Source: JBKHYJ01 sp046565505 (GTDB lineage Bacteria > Acidobacteriota > Blastocatellia > UBA7656). Taken from it: DNA of 27,317 bases. The stretch's first letter is position 1. Each line of letters opens with the position of its first letter. The notes below the pieces were generated by a model. That model saw nothing but the letters and a program-made list of their open reading frames with translations, was not told the origin of the DNA and ran no database searches. A program made the translations under genes and the position numbers. The stretch lies in assembly GCA_046565505.1 (NCBI GenBank), contig JBKHYJ010000106.1:1-27317 (forward strand). The letters run 5' to 3'. Shown here in pieces: positions 15,518 to 22,796 of the stretch.

Positions 15518-16441
15518 ATGGAATCATTAGCAGATAGTGTCGTAGCGAATCAGCCCCTGGTCATTGTCCGCAAGCAGTCGCTTTCAATGGCCGAAAAAAT
15601 TTCTGCTTACGCCGAGTTGACGAAGCCCCGCATAACGCTCCTCGTCGTGCTGACCGCGGCGGCGGGCTTTTGCTTAGGCTCGGCGGAGGGGGTTGATTAC
15701 GTCAGGCTGCTAAACATGTGCGCGGGCATCGCGCTCCTGTCATCCGGCATAGCCACGCTCAACCAATACATCGAGCGCGACCTCGACCGCCTGATGCGGC
15801 GCACGGAATCGAGGCCGCTGCCCGGCGGGAAGCTGGCGGCCGGGCGCGCGATGTGGTTCGGCGTGGCGCTTTCCGCGGCCGCGACCGCATACCTTGCGGT
15901 TTCGATCAACGCCCTTTCCGCGGCGCTCGGGCTGGTCACGCTCGCGAGCTACCTGTTTTTGTACACGCCGCTCAAAACCAGGACCACGCTGTCGACCGTG
16001 CTCGGGGCCTTCCCCGGCGCGATGCCCCCGTTCATAGGGTGGGTCGCGGCCCGCGGCGGCGCGGGCCTGGAGGCGTGGATACTTTTTGCGATCCTGTTCC
16101 TGTGGCAGTTCCCGCACTTCCTGGCGATAGCCTGGATGTACCGCGAGGACTACGCGCGCGCGGGGATTAAGATGCTCCCGGTCGTCGAGCCCGAGGGGAG
16201 GGTGACCGGGCAGCAGGTCATAAGCTACACGCTCATGCTTTTGCCAGTCAGCCTGCTGCCTTTTTTCGTCGGCCTCGCCGGCTGGGCGTACCTGGCCGGG
16301 GCGGTCGTGCTGGGCCTGATCTTTTTTTACTTCAGCGTGAGGGCCGCGCTCGTCAGGACCGTGTCGCAGGCGCGCCGGCTGCTGCTCGCCTCCGTGTTGT
16401 ATCTGCCGGCCCTTTTTGCATTGATGGTGATTAACAGTTGA
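15518..16441 (+). CDS. ctaB: Protohaem IX farnesyltransferase (haem O synthase, CtaB)
   Basis: A UbiA-superfamily prenyltransferase that adds a farnesyl group to protohaem to make haem O, the substrate of CtaA. The first Asp-rich motif is seen as NQYIERDLDRLMRRTESRPLP, and the second conserved loop as YTPLKTRT followed by GAFPGAMPPFIGW. About nine membrane segments are present. The ATG at 15518 gives 307 residues. A second ATG at 15587, just before the conserved AEKISAYAELTKPR segment, is an alternative; the spacing to ctaA favours the first. The frame also stays open far upstream inside ctaA, but that part is an overlap artefact. The gene ends at the edge of the second hairpin repeat. Confidence 0.95.
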   Translation: MESLADSVVANQPLVIVRKQSLSMAEKISAYAELTKPRITLLVVLTAAAGFCLGSAEGVDYVRLLNMCAGIALLSSGIATLNQYIERDLDRLMRRTESRPLPGGKLAAGRAMWFGVALSAAATAYLAVSINALSAALGLVTLASYLFLYTPLKTRTTLSTVLGAFPGAMPPFIGWVAARGGAGLEAWILFAILFLWQFPHFLAIAWMYREDYARAGIKMLPVVEPEGRVTGQQVISYTLMLLPVSLLPFFVGLAGWAYLAGAVVLGLIFFYFSVRAALVRTVSQARRLLLASVLYLPALFALMVINS

Positions 16442-16537
16442 GATTTTGGATTTGAGATTCCGGGCCGGGCGTCTCATGCGGCCCGTTTCAATTATTCGTT
16501 TCCTTAATCCGAGGTCCGAAATCTAAAACCCAAAATC
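16442..16537. repeat. Intergenic hairpin repeat, copy 2
   Basis: Right after the ctaB stop, GATTTTGGATTTGAGATT at the left is complementary with a few mismatches to the right end (AAATCTAAAACCCAAAATC, ending 16537). A 7-bp core stem CGGGCCG/CGGCCCG (16461-16467 and 16479-16485) lies inside. The arms use the same GGATTT/AAATCC units as the element at 8722-8820, and the right edge again stops a few nt before the next gene's ribosome site (AGGGGAG, 16541-16547). Confidence 0.75.
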
Positions 16538-16549
16538 GTTAGGGGAGAT

Positions 16550-17377
16550 ATGGGCAAAATCCTGACTCTATTGTTATTGATCCTGACGGCCGTGACGGTG
16601 TGGCTTTTCGCCGGGCAGAACACCTGGTGGTTCCCCGAAAACATATCCACGCATGGGCGGGACATAGACAGCCAGTTCTACCGCACGCTCGTGGTCGTAG
16701 GGATAGCTTTCACGGGCGCGCAGCTCGCGCTCGGCTACGCGATCTGGCGGTTCGGGCGGCGGGGGAACGAGCGAGCCATTTACTCGCACGGCAGCAACAA
16801 GCTGGAAGCCACCTGGACCATCATCACCGCCGGCGTGTTCATAGCCATCGCCATTCTCGGGCAGCAAGTATGGGCGAGGCTCCACCTGAACGCCGCAGCG
16901 GACGACGCCGTGCGGATCGAGGTCGTGGGCCAGCAGTTCCAGTGGAATTTTCATTACCCCGGGCCTGACAACACGTTCGGCCACACGTCCGCCGAGTTCA
17001 TAGACGATTCGTCGTTGAATTACGTCGGCTTAGACCCGAACGACCCGGCCGGCAAAGACGACATGCAGTTGACGACGCTCGTCATCCCCGCGGACCGCCA
17101 GGTGGAGCTGACGCTGCGGTCGAAGGACGTCATACACAGTCTCTTCATCCCGGCCATGCGATTCAAACAAGACACCGTGCCCGGCATGGCGATCAAGGTT
17201 CACCTCACGGCGACCAAGACGGGCCTGTACGAGATCCCCTGCGCGGAGCTGTGCGGGCAGCTTCATTACAACATGAAAAGCCCGCTCCTGGTCGTCCCGC
17301 GCGAAGAGTACGAGGGCATGGCCCAGATGACCCCGGCGAAGTTCAGGGAGCGAATGGCCGAATTGTCGAAGCAGTAG
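16550..17377 (+). CDS. coxB: Cytochrome c oxidase subunit II (CuA)
   Basis: The 275-residue electron-entry subunit of the aa3 oxidase. Two N-terminal membrane helices (about 3-22 and 46-66, with a third hydrophobic stretch near 88-108) are followed by the periplasmic cupredoxin domain. The binuclear CuA ligands are present: His196, Cys231, Glu233 (backbone), Cys235, His239 and Met242 in CAELCGQLHYNM. GQQFQWNFHYPG is the aromatic patch used for electron transfer. No C-terminal haem-c domain is fused, so this is aa3 rather than caa3 and needs an external donor. The start is supported by AGGGGAG at 16541-16547. coxA follows after 24 nt. Confidence 0.97.
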   Translation: MGKILTLLLLILTAVTVWLFAGQNTWWFPENISTHGRDIDSQFYRTLVVVGIAFTGAQLALGYAIWRFGRRGNERAIYSHGSNKLEATWTIITAGVFIAIAILGQQVWARLHLNAAADDAVRIEVVGQQFQWNFHYPGPDNTFGHTSAEFIDDSSLNYVGLDPNDPAGKDDMQLTTLVIPADRQVELTLRSKDVIHSLFIPAMRFKQDTVPGMAIKVHLTATKTGLYEIPCAELCGQLHYNMKSPLLVVPREEYEGMAQMTPAKFRERMAELSKQ

Positions 17378-17401
17378 GAATAACCCCACAGGAGGTCGGA
17401 G

Positions 17402-19222
17402 ATGGCAGACGTGGTTCATCCGATTCATGGCGAGGCTCACCACCACGGCCCGCCGACTGGATTCATACGAAAATACGTCTTCAGCATAGACCACAAGGTC
17501 ATAGGCATTCAGTACTGGTTCCTGGCTTTATTCTCAGTCTTCATCGGGATGTTCTTGTCGCTGCTGATGCGCCTGCAACTCGGGTGGCCCGGCCAGCAAT
17601 TCGGGTTCTTGAAGACGCTGTTTCCGAACGCGGCCGAGACCGGGGCCATCACGCCCGAATTCTACCTATCGCTTGTGACCATGCACGGGACGATGATGGT
17701 CTTCTTCGTGCTGACGACGGCGCCGCAGGGCGGGTTCGGCAATTACTTTTTGCCGATTCAGATCGGGGCCGCCGACATGGCCTTCCCCGTGCTGAACATG
17801 CTCTCCTTCTGGGTCACGTTCCTGGCCCTTGCCGTAATGATATGCGCCTTCTTCGCCAACATGTTTGACCCGACGGCGTCGGCCGGCGTAATCGGGCCGA
17901 TAGGCGGGTGGACGGGTTACGCGCCGCTCAGCGCGCTCGGGGAGAGGGCCGGGCCCGGCCAGGGCACGGGGGTAGTTTTTTGGGTCACCAGCATAGCCCT
18001 GTTCTGCGTGGCGTCGCTGCTGGGGGCGCTCAACTTCATCACGACCATGCTCAACCTGCGCGCCCGCGGGATGTCGCTCATGCGGCTGCCGCTGACGTGC
18101 TGGGCATGGTTTACCACGGCGGTGCTCGCGCTGCTGTCGTTCCCTGTGCTGCTCGCAGGGGGCATCCTCTTACTGCTCGACCACCTGGCCGGCACGAGCT
18201 TCTTCATCCCCGGCGGCGAATACGTCAACGGCAAGTTGATAACAGAGCACAAGGGCGGCTCGCCCATACTGTGGCAGCACCTGTTCTGGTTCTTCGGCCA
18301 CCCGGAGGTCTACATAGCGATACTGCCCGGCATGGGGCTGACCTCGCACATCCTATCGACCTTCGCGCGCAAGCCCGTGTTCGGCTACCGCGCGATGGTC
18401 TATGCGCTGTTCGCCATCGGGCTGCTCGGGTTCTTCGTCTGGGGCCACCACATGTTCATAAGCGGGATGAGCCCGTATTCGGCCATCGCCTTCTCGCTCG
18501 TTACTCTGACGATCGGCGTGCCGTCCGCGATCAAGACGTTCAACTGGCTGGGGACGATCTGGGGCGGCCAGATGCGGTTCACTTCGCCCATGCTGTTCTC
18601 GCTCGGGTTCGTGTCGCTGTTCGTATCGGGCGGCATCACGGGGCTATTCCTCGGGCAGACCTCCGTGGACCTCCCGCTGCACGACACGTACTTCGTCGTG
18701 GGCCACTTCCACCTGATCATGGGGGTCGCGGCCATCTTCGGCATGTTCGCCGGGACTTATTTCTGGTTCCCGAAGATGTTCGGCAAGATGATGCACGAGG
18801 GGCTCGCCAAGCTGCATTTCATCCTGACGTTCGTCGGCGTTAACGCCATCTTCATCCCATTTCATGTGATGGGGTTGGCCGGCGCGCCGCGGCGTTACGC
18901 CTCGCATGGCAGCCTCAACTACCTGGCTTCGGTCATGCCGCTCAACCGTTTCATCTCATGGGTGGCTTTTTTCACCGTCGCGGCGCAACTGATCTTCCTC
19001 GCCAACCTGGTGTTGAGTTGGCTCAAGGGGCCGAAAGCCAGCGACAACCCGTGGGAGGCGACTTCGCTCGAATGGATAGTCCCGTCGCCGCCCCCGCATG
19101 ACAATTTCGGCGGCCTGGAGCCCGTCGTTTACCGCGGCGCTTACGAATTCAGCGTGCCCGGCGCGTCGAAAGATTACTTGATGCAGACAGACCCCGAGAC
19201 GGCGCCGGCTCATGGGGATTAA
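17402..19222 (+). CDS. coxA: Cytochrome c oxidase subunit I (aa3 type)
   Basis: The catalytic haem-copper subunit (606 residues) that reduces oxygen to water and pumps protons. Low-spin haem a ligands are His95 and His437, the haem a3 ligand is His435, and the CuB ligands are His300, His349 and His350. The HPEVY motif (300-304) gives the His-Tyr crosslink (Tyr304) and the D-channel glutamate (Glu302). The D-channel aspartate is present in QIGAADMAF, and the K-channel lysine in VPSAIKTFNW, so this is a type-A1 enzyme with both channels. AGGAGGT upstream of the ATG is a strong ribosome site. The haem A genes nearby support aa3 chemistry. Confidence 0.98.
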   Translation: MADVVHPIHGEAHHHGPPTGFIRKYVFSIDHKVIGIQYWFLALFSVFIGMFLSLLMRLQLGWPGQQFGFLKTLFPNAAETGAITPEFYLSLVTMHGTMMVFFVLTTAPQGGFGNYFLPIQIGAADMAFPVLNMLSFWVTFLALAVMICAFFANMFDPTASAGVIGPIGGWTGYAPLSALGERAGPGQGTGVVFWVTSIALFCVASLLGALNFITTMLNLRARGMSLMRLPLTCWAWFTTAVLALLSFPVLLAGGILLLLDHLAGTSFFIPGGEYVNGKLITEHKGGSPILWQHLFWFFGHPEVYIAILPGMGLTSHILSTFARKPVFGYRAMVYALFAIGLLGFFVWGHHMFISGMSPYSAIAFSLVTLTIGVPSAIKTFNWLGTIWGGQMRFTSPMLFSLGFVSLFVSGGITGLFLGQTSVDLPLHDTYFVVGHFHLIMGVAAIFGMFAGTYFWFPKMFGKMMHEGLAKLHFILTFVGVNAIFIPFHVMGLAGAPRRYASHGSLNYLASVMPLNRFISWVAFFTVAAQLIFLANLVLSWLKGPKASDNPWEATSLEWIVPSPPPHDNFGGLEPVVYRGAYEFSVPGASKDYLMQTDPETAPAHGD

Positions 19223-19318
19223 AGGACAGGGGAGCGCGGGTCAAAGACGCTTGATCCGAGGTCGGGCGGTGACATCGAGTCCGGAATCGTGGGCCTTCGG
19301 CCCGCAGTGGAAAGAGCA

Positions 19319-20023
19319 ATGGGTATAACAGCTTCAACGAACGTAACGACCGAAGTGAAGGTCAGGCCGCGCGGCGTCGGGTCGGGCGGCGTCAACGGGG
19401 GCCCGAACGACCCGGGGCCGGGCGACCCAAGGAACTGGCCGCCCGGATTTACGCGCGAAGACGCCATAGAGCCCGAGAAGTACCGCATAGGCATGTGGGT
19501 CGCACTCGCGAGCATACTGATGCTGTTCATTTCGTTGACGAGCGCCTACATAGTGCGCCAGATTCCCGCGTTGAATGGCGGCGAGGTCGATTGGGTCCCC
19601 TTGCAGATGCCGCCCGTGCTGTGGCTCAACACGGCGGCGCTTTTGGCGAGCAGCGTGACCATAGAGGTCGCGCGGCGGGCACTCAAGCGAAACGAGTATG
19701 GCCGGTTCAACCGCTGGATCGTGACGACGACGGCGCTCGGCGTGGGTTTTCTGGTCGGGCAATTCGTGGCGTGGCGGCAACTGACGGACCAGGGGGTCTA
19801 CGTCGACAGCCACCCGCACAGCTCCTTCTTCTACCTTCTGACGAGCCTGCATGGCGTGCACCTGCTGGGCGGCGTCATCGCGCTCGGCTTCGTGACGGTC
19901 GCGGCGCTGAGGCTGAGGATCGGTATGAGGAAGCGCGCGGCCGTCAACGTGACGGCGCTGTACTGGCATTTCATGGATGGGCTGTGGGTTTATCTTTTCC
20001 TGCTGCTTTTCTTCTGGACTTGA
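19319..20023 (+). CDS. coxC: Haem-copper oxidase subunit III, first copy
   Basis: A 234-residue COX3-family subunit with five membrane helices. After a Gly/Pro-rich cytoplasmic N-terminus (about residues 15-45) come the typical helix starts (KYRIGMWVALAS), a middle segment with HPHSSFFYLLTSLHGVHLLGG, and the C-terminal signature ALYWHFMDGLWVYLFLLLFF. The ATG at 19319 was preferred over an in-frame GTG at 19289, because GGAAAGAG lies directly before it. Subunit III stabilises the catalytic core and proton uptake. A second, divergent copy follows; this one resembles the shorter five-helix version. Confidence 0.93.
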   Translation: MGITASTNVTTEVKVRPRGVGSGGVNGGPNDPGPGDPRNWPPGFTREDAIEPEKYRIGMWVALASILMLFISLTSAYIVRQIPALNGGEVDWVPLQMPPVLWLNTAALLASSVTIEVARRALKRNEYGRFNRWIVTTTALGVGFLVGQFVAWRQLTDQGVYVDSHPHSSFFYLLTSLHGVHLLGGVIALGFVTVAALRLRIGMRKRAAVNVTALYWHFMDGLWVYLFLLLFFWT

Positions 20024-20067
20024 GCCGGTTGATTTTTCGAGGTGATCGATTTTTTGAAGACGACCCG

Positions 20068-20088
20068 GCGCGGGCGGGAGGCCCGCGC
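20068..20088 (+). promoter_or_regulatory. Hairpin between the two subunit III genes
   Basis: GCGCGGGC (20068-20075) and GCCCGCGC (20081-20088) form a perfect 8-bp stem with a 5-nt loop, 8 nt before the GGAGGTGA ribosome site of the second gene. It has no U tract. It could tune RNA processing or the ratio of the two subunits. Confidence 0.45.
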
Positions 20089-20108
20089 GGCGGCCGGAGG
20101 TGAAATAG

Positions 20109-20768
20109 ATGGCGGAAGTGAGAGCGAACAGTCTTATCGCAGACGATTGGAGCGGGGGGACTTTCCCCTACCGCGTGGGACACCGCAAGCTCGGGATGTG
20201 GCTCTTCATCATGTCGGACTCGCTTACCTTTTGCGCCCTGCTCATTGCTTACAGCTACGCGCGCGTTTCGAGCGTGGACTGGCCTACGCCGTTCCCATTC
20301 AGCCCCAGCATAATCTTTTCGACCGTGATGACGCTCGTACTGCTGTCGAGCAGCCTGACGATGGTCTTCGCGGTCGCGGCCGCCAAGCGCGGCAAGAAGA
20401 GGAGCGCGCGCAAGTGGATTCTCGCCACCATGTTTTTCGGCGCGACCTTCATCGTGCTTCACCTGATGGAGTGGAATCACCTGATGGAAGAAGGCCTCGC
20501 CCCGTTTTCGCTCCCCGAGCACTGGCTGGCGCGGTGGCCCCAGGCCTCGCCACTGTTCGGGTCCGCCTTCTTCGGGATCACGGGGCTCCACATGTTCCAT
20601 GTCTTCACGGGCCTATGTTACCTCGGCGTGATCGCCGCACGCCTCAATAAGTTCACGGCCGACGACGTGGAGGTGAGCGGTTTGTACTGGCACTTCGTCG
20701 ACCTCGTGTGGATGTTCGTCTTCCCGCTGATTTATTTGTTGTCGGTAGATTTTACGCCGGGGCACTGA
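20109..20768 (+). CDS. Haem-copper oxidase subunit III, second copy
   Basis: A 219-residue COX3-family protein. It begins VGHRKLGMWLFIMSDSLTF, the usual first-helix signature of quinol- and cytochrome-oxidase subunit III, and ends with the conserved GLYWHFVDLVWMFVFPLIYLL. Five helices are visible. It differs clearly from the preceding copy, so this is an old duplication or a functional split rather than a recent tandem copy. Strong ribosome site GGAGGTGA at 20097-20104. Both copies would assemble with the same coxA product, or alternate; the sequence does not decide. Confidence 0.93.
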   Translation: MAEVRANSLIADDWSGGTFPYRVGHRKLGMWLFIMSDSLTFCALLIAYSYARVSSVDWPTPFPFSPSIIFSTVMTLVLLSSSLTMVFAVAAAKRGKKRSARKWILATMFFGATFIVLHLMEWNHLMEEGLAPFSLPEHWLARWPQASPLFGSAFFGITGLHMFHVFTGLCYLGVIAARLNKFTADDVEVSGLYWHFVDLVWMFVFPLIYLLSVDFTPGH

Positions 20769-20822
20769 GCCGGTGATGAGTGATGCCGGGGTTATAACGC
20801 TCAAACAAGTGAGGATAGATCG

Positions 20823-21443
20823 ATGCAGCAGATGAAAGGCAAAGAAGGGGAGGTCAAGGTATTAAACCTCGTTTTGATGGGGCTCGCGGGGCTGTGCGTG
20901 TTAGTCGCGCTTTGGGCCGCGGTCGACGACGGGTTCAAGGCGGGCACGGACGATCTGTTCCTGATCCTCACTTGCCTGATGCTGGCCCTTTTGTTCGCCC
21001 TGCCCGTGCTGCTCTGGGCGCGCTCGACGGGGAGGCTCCAAAGCATGTTCGGCGTCGAAGACGAGCCGGAGCCCGCCGCAGAAATCGGCCACCTGGAGCA
21101 CGCAGAGCATGCGCACGCGGGCGGGAATAAAGAGAATGTCATCATCTGGGGCGGGCTGCTCGGCCTGACCGCCGTCGAAGTCTTCCTGGCATACATACAC
21201 ATAAATCAGGTGCTGATGCTGATCATACTGATGCTGCTGTCGGTGGTGAAGGCGGCGCTCATAGTCGCTTACTTCATGCACCTGAAGTTCGAGCGCCTTA
21301 GCCTCGTGCTGACCATCGTCCCTACGCTCGTGGTGCTGTTCTGCCTGTTCGCGATATTTTTCCCGGACAGCAACCGCGCGCACAGGCTGAGGCCGCCCGA
21401 GCCCGCGCAGCAGGTGGAGCATTCTGCCGGGGAAGAAAAGTAG
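20823..21443 (+). CDS. Enlarged cytochrome c oxidase subunit IV
   Basis: A 206-residue membrane protein. The C-terminal half is a prokaryotic COX4/CyoD-like domain: three helices with the characteristic segment KAALIVAYFMHLKFE. The N-terminal half adds two more helices (about 13-34 and 44-66) and a His/Glu-rich cytoplasmic or periplasmic loop (EIGHLEHAEHAHAGG, about 87-101). Typical bacterial subunit IV is about 100 residues, so this is a two-part version. It probably helps assembly and stability of the oxidase; the His-rich loop could bind metal, which is speculative. GAGGA lies upstream of the ATG. Confidence 0.85.
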   Translation: MQQMKGKEGEVKVLNLVLMGLAGLCVLVALWAAVDDGFKAGTDDLFLILTCLMLALLFALPVLLWARSTGRLQSMFGVEDEPEPAAEIGHLEHAEHAHAGGNKENVIIWGGLLGLTAVEVFLAYIHINQVLMLIILMLLSVVKAALIVAYFMHLKFERLSLVLTIVPTLVVLFCLFAIFFPDSNRAHRLRPPEPAQQVEHSAGEEK

Positions 21444-21452
21444 AAGTACCTC

Positions 21453-21461
21453 TGCTATAAT
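21453..21461 (+). promoter_or_regulatory. Extended -10 promoter before the small CxxC gene
   Basis: TGCTATAAT is a full TGnTATAAT extended -10 element. Transcription would start near 21468, leaving a short leader of about 14 nt with the AGGGG ribosome site of the gene at 21482. No -35 match is needed or seen. Confidence 0.5.
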
Positions 21462-21481
21462 TAAGCCCGAAGGGGTCTTTC

Positions 21482-21745
21482 ATGAACAGGCGCTGGGTCT
21501 TGCTGCTTCTAGTTCTTGCCGCGCTGATCGCGCTGGCCGCGCCGGATTCCGCGCACGCGCAGTGCGCCATGTGCAAGGCGACGGTAGAGAATTCGGCGGA
21601 CGCGGCCGCCGCCTCAAGGGGATTGAACCTGGCCTCGCTGGTCCTGCTGGTGCCTCCCGTTACGATATTCGCGGGGTTATTCGGTTTGTTTTACCGCTAC
21701 CGCAACGTCCAGGGCCGCAGGGAAATGCCGCCTTACGAGTCTTAA
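21482..21745 (+). CDS. Small CxxC membrane protein, oxidase-linked
   Basis: An 87-residue protein with a signal peptide ending near AHAQ, directly followed by CAMCKATVENS, then one membrane helix (about 50-72) and a short basic tail. The Cys pair would lie at the membrane surface outside the cytoplasm. Small proteins with a CxMC motif and one helix occur next to oxidase genes in some Bacteroidetes, as I recall; no function is established to my knowledge. A role in copper insertion or thiol handling at CuA is plausible here, since no Sco protein is encoded in this block, but that is inference. AGGGG precedes the ATG by about 7 nt. Confidence 0.8.
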   Translation: MNRRWVLLLLVLAALIALAAPDSAHAQCAMCKATVENSADAAAASRGLNLASLVLLVPPVTIFAGLFGLFYRYRNVQGRREMPPYES

Positions 21746-21776
21746 TCGCCGAAGGTGAAGGCTCACGCTCATGGTT

Positions 21777-21805
21777 TTGACTCGGAAGTGAAGCGCCGCT
21801 ATAAC
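21777..21805 (+). promoter_or_regulatory. Strong sigma70-like promoter, probably leaderless
   Basis: TTGACT (21777-21782), a 17-nt spacer and TATAAC (21800-21805): each hexamer matches 5 of 6 consensus positions and the spacing is ideal. The start point would fall 6-8 nt later, at or within 2 nt of the A of ATG 21813. No ribosome site precedes that ATG, which fits a leaderless message. Confidence 0.6.
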
Positions 21806-21812
21806 CCTCAAT

Positions 21813-22250
21813 ATGTCCGAAGAAAATTTGAGGCTCCTGCCCACGCTCAACGCGGTCTTGAATGCGGCGAGTGGAGTGTTGATAGTGGCGGGTTTTCTGC
21901 TGATCCGCCGCAGGCGCGTTAATGCTCACCGCGCATGTATGATGGCGGCCGTGTGCACGTCGGTCCTCTTTCTTGTCTCGTACCTGTATTATCACTACCA
22001 CCACGGGGCGACACGATTCCCGGGCACGGGCTGGGTGCGGCCCTTATACTTCATAATCCTGGTCACACACACTATTCTCGCGGCGGTGATCGTACCCTTT
22101 GTCATCGTGACGCTCGTACGCGCTTTCCGCGGCCAATTCGCCCGGCACCTCCGCGTCGCGCGGTGGACTTTCCCCATGTGGCTATACGTTTCAATAACGG
22201 GCGTGGTCGTCTACCTGATGCTTTACCACTTCTTTCCTTCCCGCTCGTGA
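21813..22250 (+). CDS. DUF420 membrane protein, CtaM-like oxidase assembly factor
   Basis: A 145-residue, four-helix protein of the DUF420 family. The conserved histidines are visible in VNAHRACM, YHYHHG, LVTHT and the last helix (LYHFF). The Bacillus subtilis member CtaM (YozB) is needed for maturation of its haem A oxidases, so an assembly role for the aa3 oxidase is likely here. It is the last gene of the respiratory block. It has no ribosome site but a near-consensus promoter ending just before its ATG, so it can probably be expressed independently of the upstream genes. Confidence 0.9.
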   Translation: MSEENLRLLPTLNAVLNAASGVLIVAGFLLIRRRRVNAHRACMMAAVCTSVLFLVSYLYYHYHHGATRFPGTGWVRPLYFIILVTHTILAAVIVPFVIVTLVRAFRGQFARHLRVARWTFPMWLYVSITGVVVYLMLYHFFPSRS

Positions 22251-22796
22251 GCGCGCCGGAGGATGCTCATAAGCAGAGTGCCGGGGGGCGGCGCGGCCGG
22301 GACGGGGCCACGATTTTTATCACGGCGAATTTGCAAACCCGCGCCGGTTATGAGTATTTGAAAGTACGGAGCCGCAGGGCGTGATTGCCCCAGGTACATG
22401 CGGCGCGGCGGGATAAAAAATTATGAGACCAACATCATGTCTCCAGGCTTAAATCTGCGCGGATAGGTTGCGAGAGTATGGGGGTGCTGAGATTCAGGCC
22501 GAAGGCACTTATTATTCTTAATTCATCCAGAATTTACCGATCACCCGGTTCCGAAGTTTTCATGTTTTCGAGCGGGCTTCTCCGTGACGCCCGTGACCTG
22601 AAATCGCGCCCATGAGGGCCGCGAAATTTCGCGTCGGCTCGCCGTGGTCCGTCCGTCAGGCTGTCGAGGAGTCGTCGTAATCAACGATACGCCGAGGATC
22701 ACCCGAAGAAGTTTTGCCGGAGGCTGCCGGCGGATTTCATATAGGCGTGCGGTCCGTCTTTGACCTGCCTCGCGCCAAGAGGGCTGGTGCCAAGCG
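22251..22796. other. Intergenic region before the NRPS, no gene seen
   Basis: About 546 nt with no convincing gene on either strand. A weak stem (GGCC at 22295-22298 and 22306-22309) followed by five T (22314-22318) could end the respiratory transcript. The middle (about 22490-22560) is AT-richer and is where an NRPS promoter would be expected, but no clear hexamer pair was found. A 14-nt palindrome lies at 22620-22633. Composition is mixed. Confidence 0.6.
22620..22633. promoter_or_regulatory. 14-nt perfect palindrome upstream of the NRPS
   Basis: CGCGAAATTTCGCG is an exact dyad 163 nt before the NRPS start. Its symmetry suits a dimeric DNA-binding regulator. It is short enough to occur by chance in GC-rich DNA. 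Confidence 0.3.

Noticed and set aside
17908..18843. 311-codon frame on the + strand inside coxA
   Set aside because: Out-of-frame reading of the oxidase gene; the product is Arg/His-rich and featureless.
22251..22796. Possible small gene or RNA before the NRPS
   Set aside because: Short frames on both strands have no ribosome site or family pattern, and no tRNA- or riboswitch-like fold was recognised.
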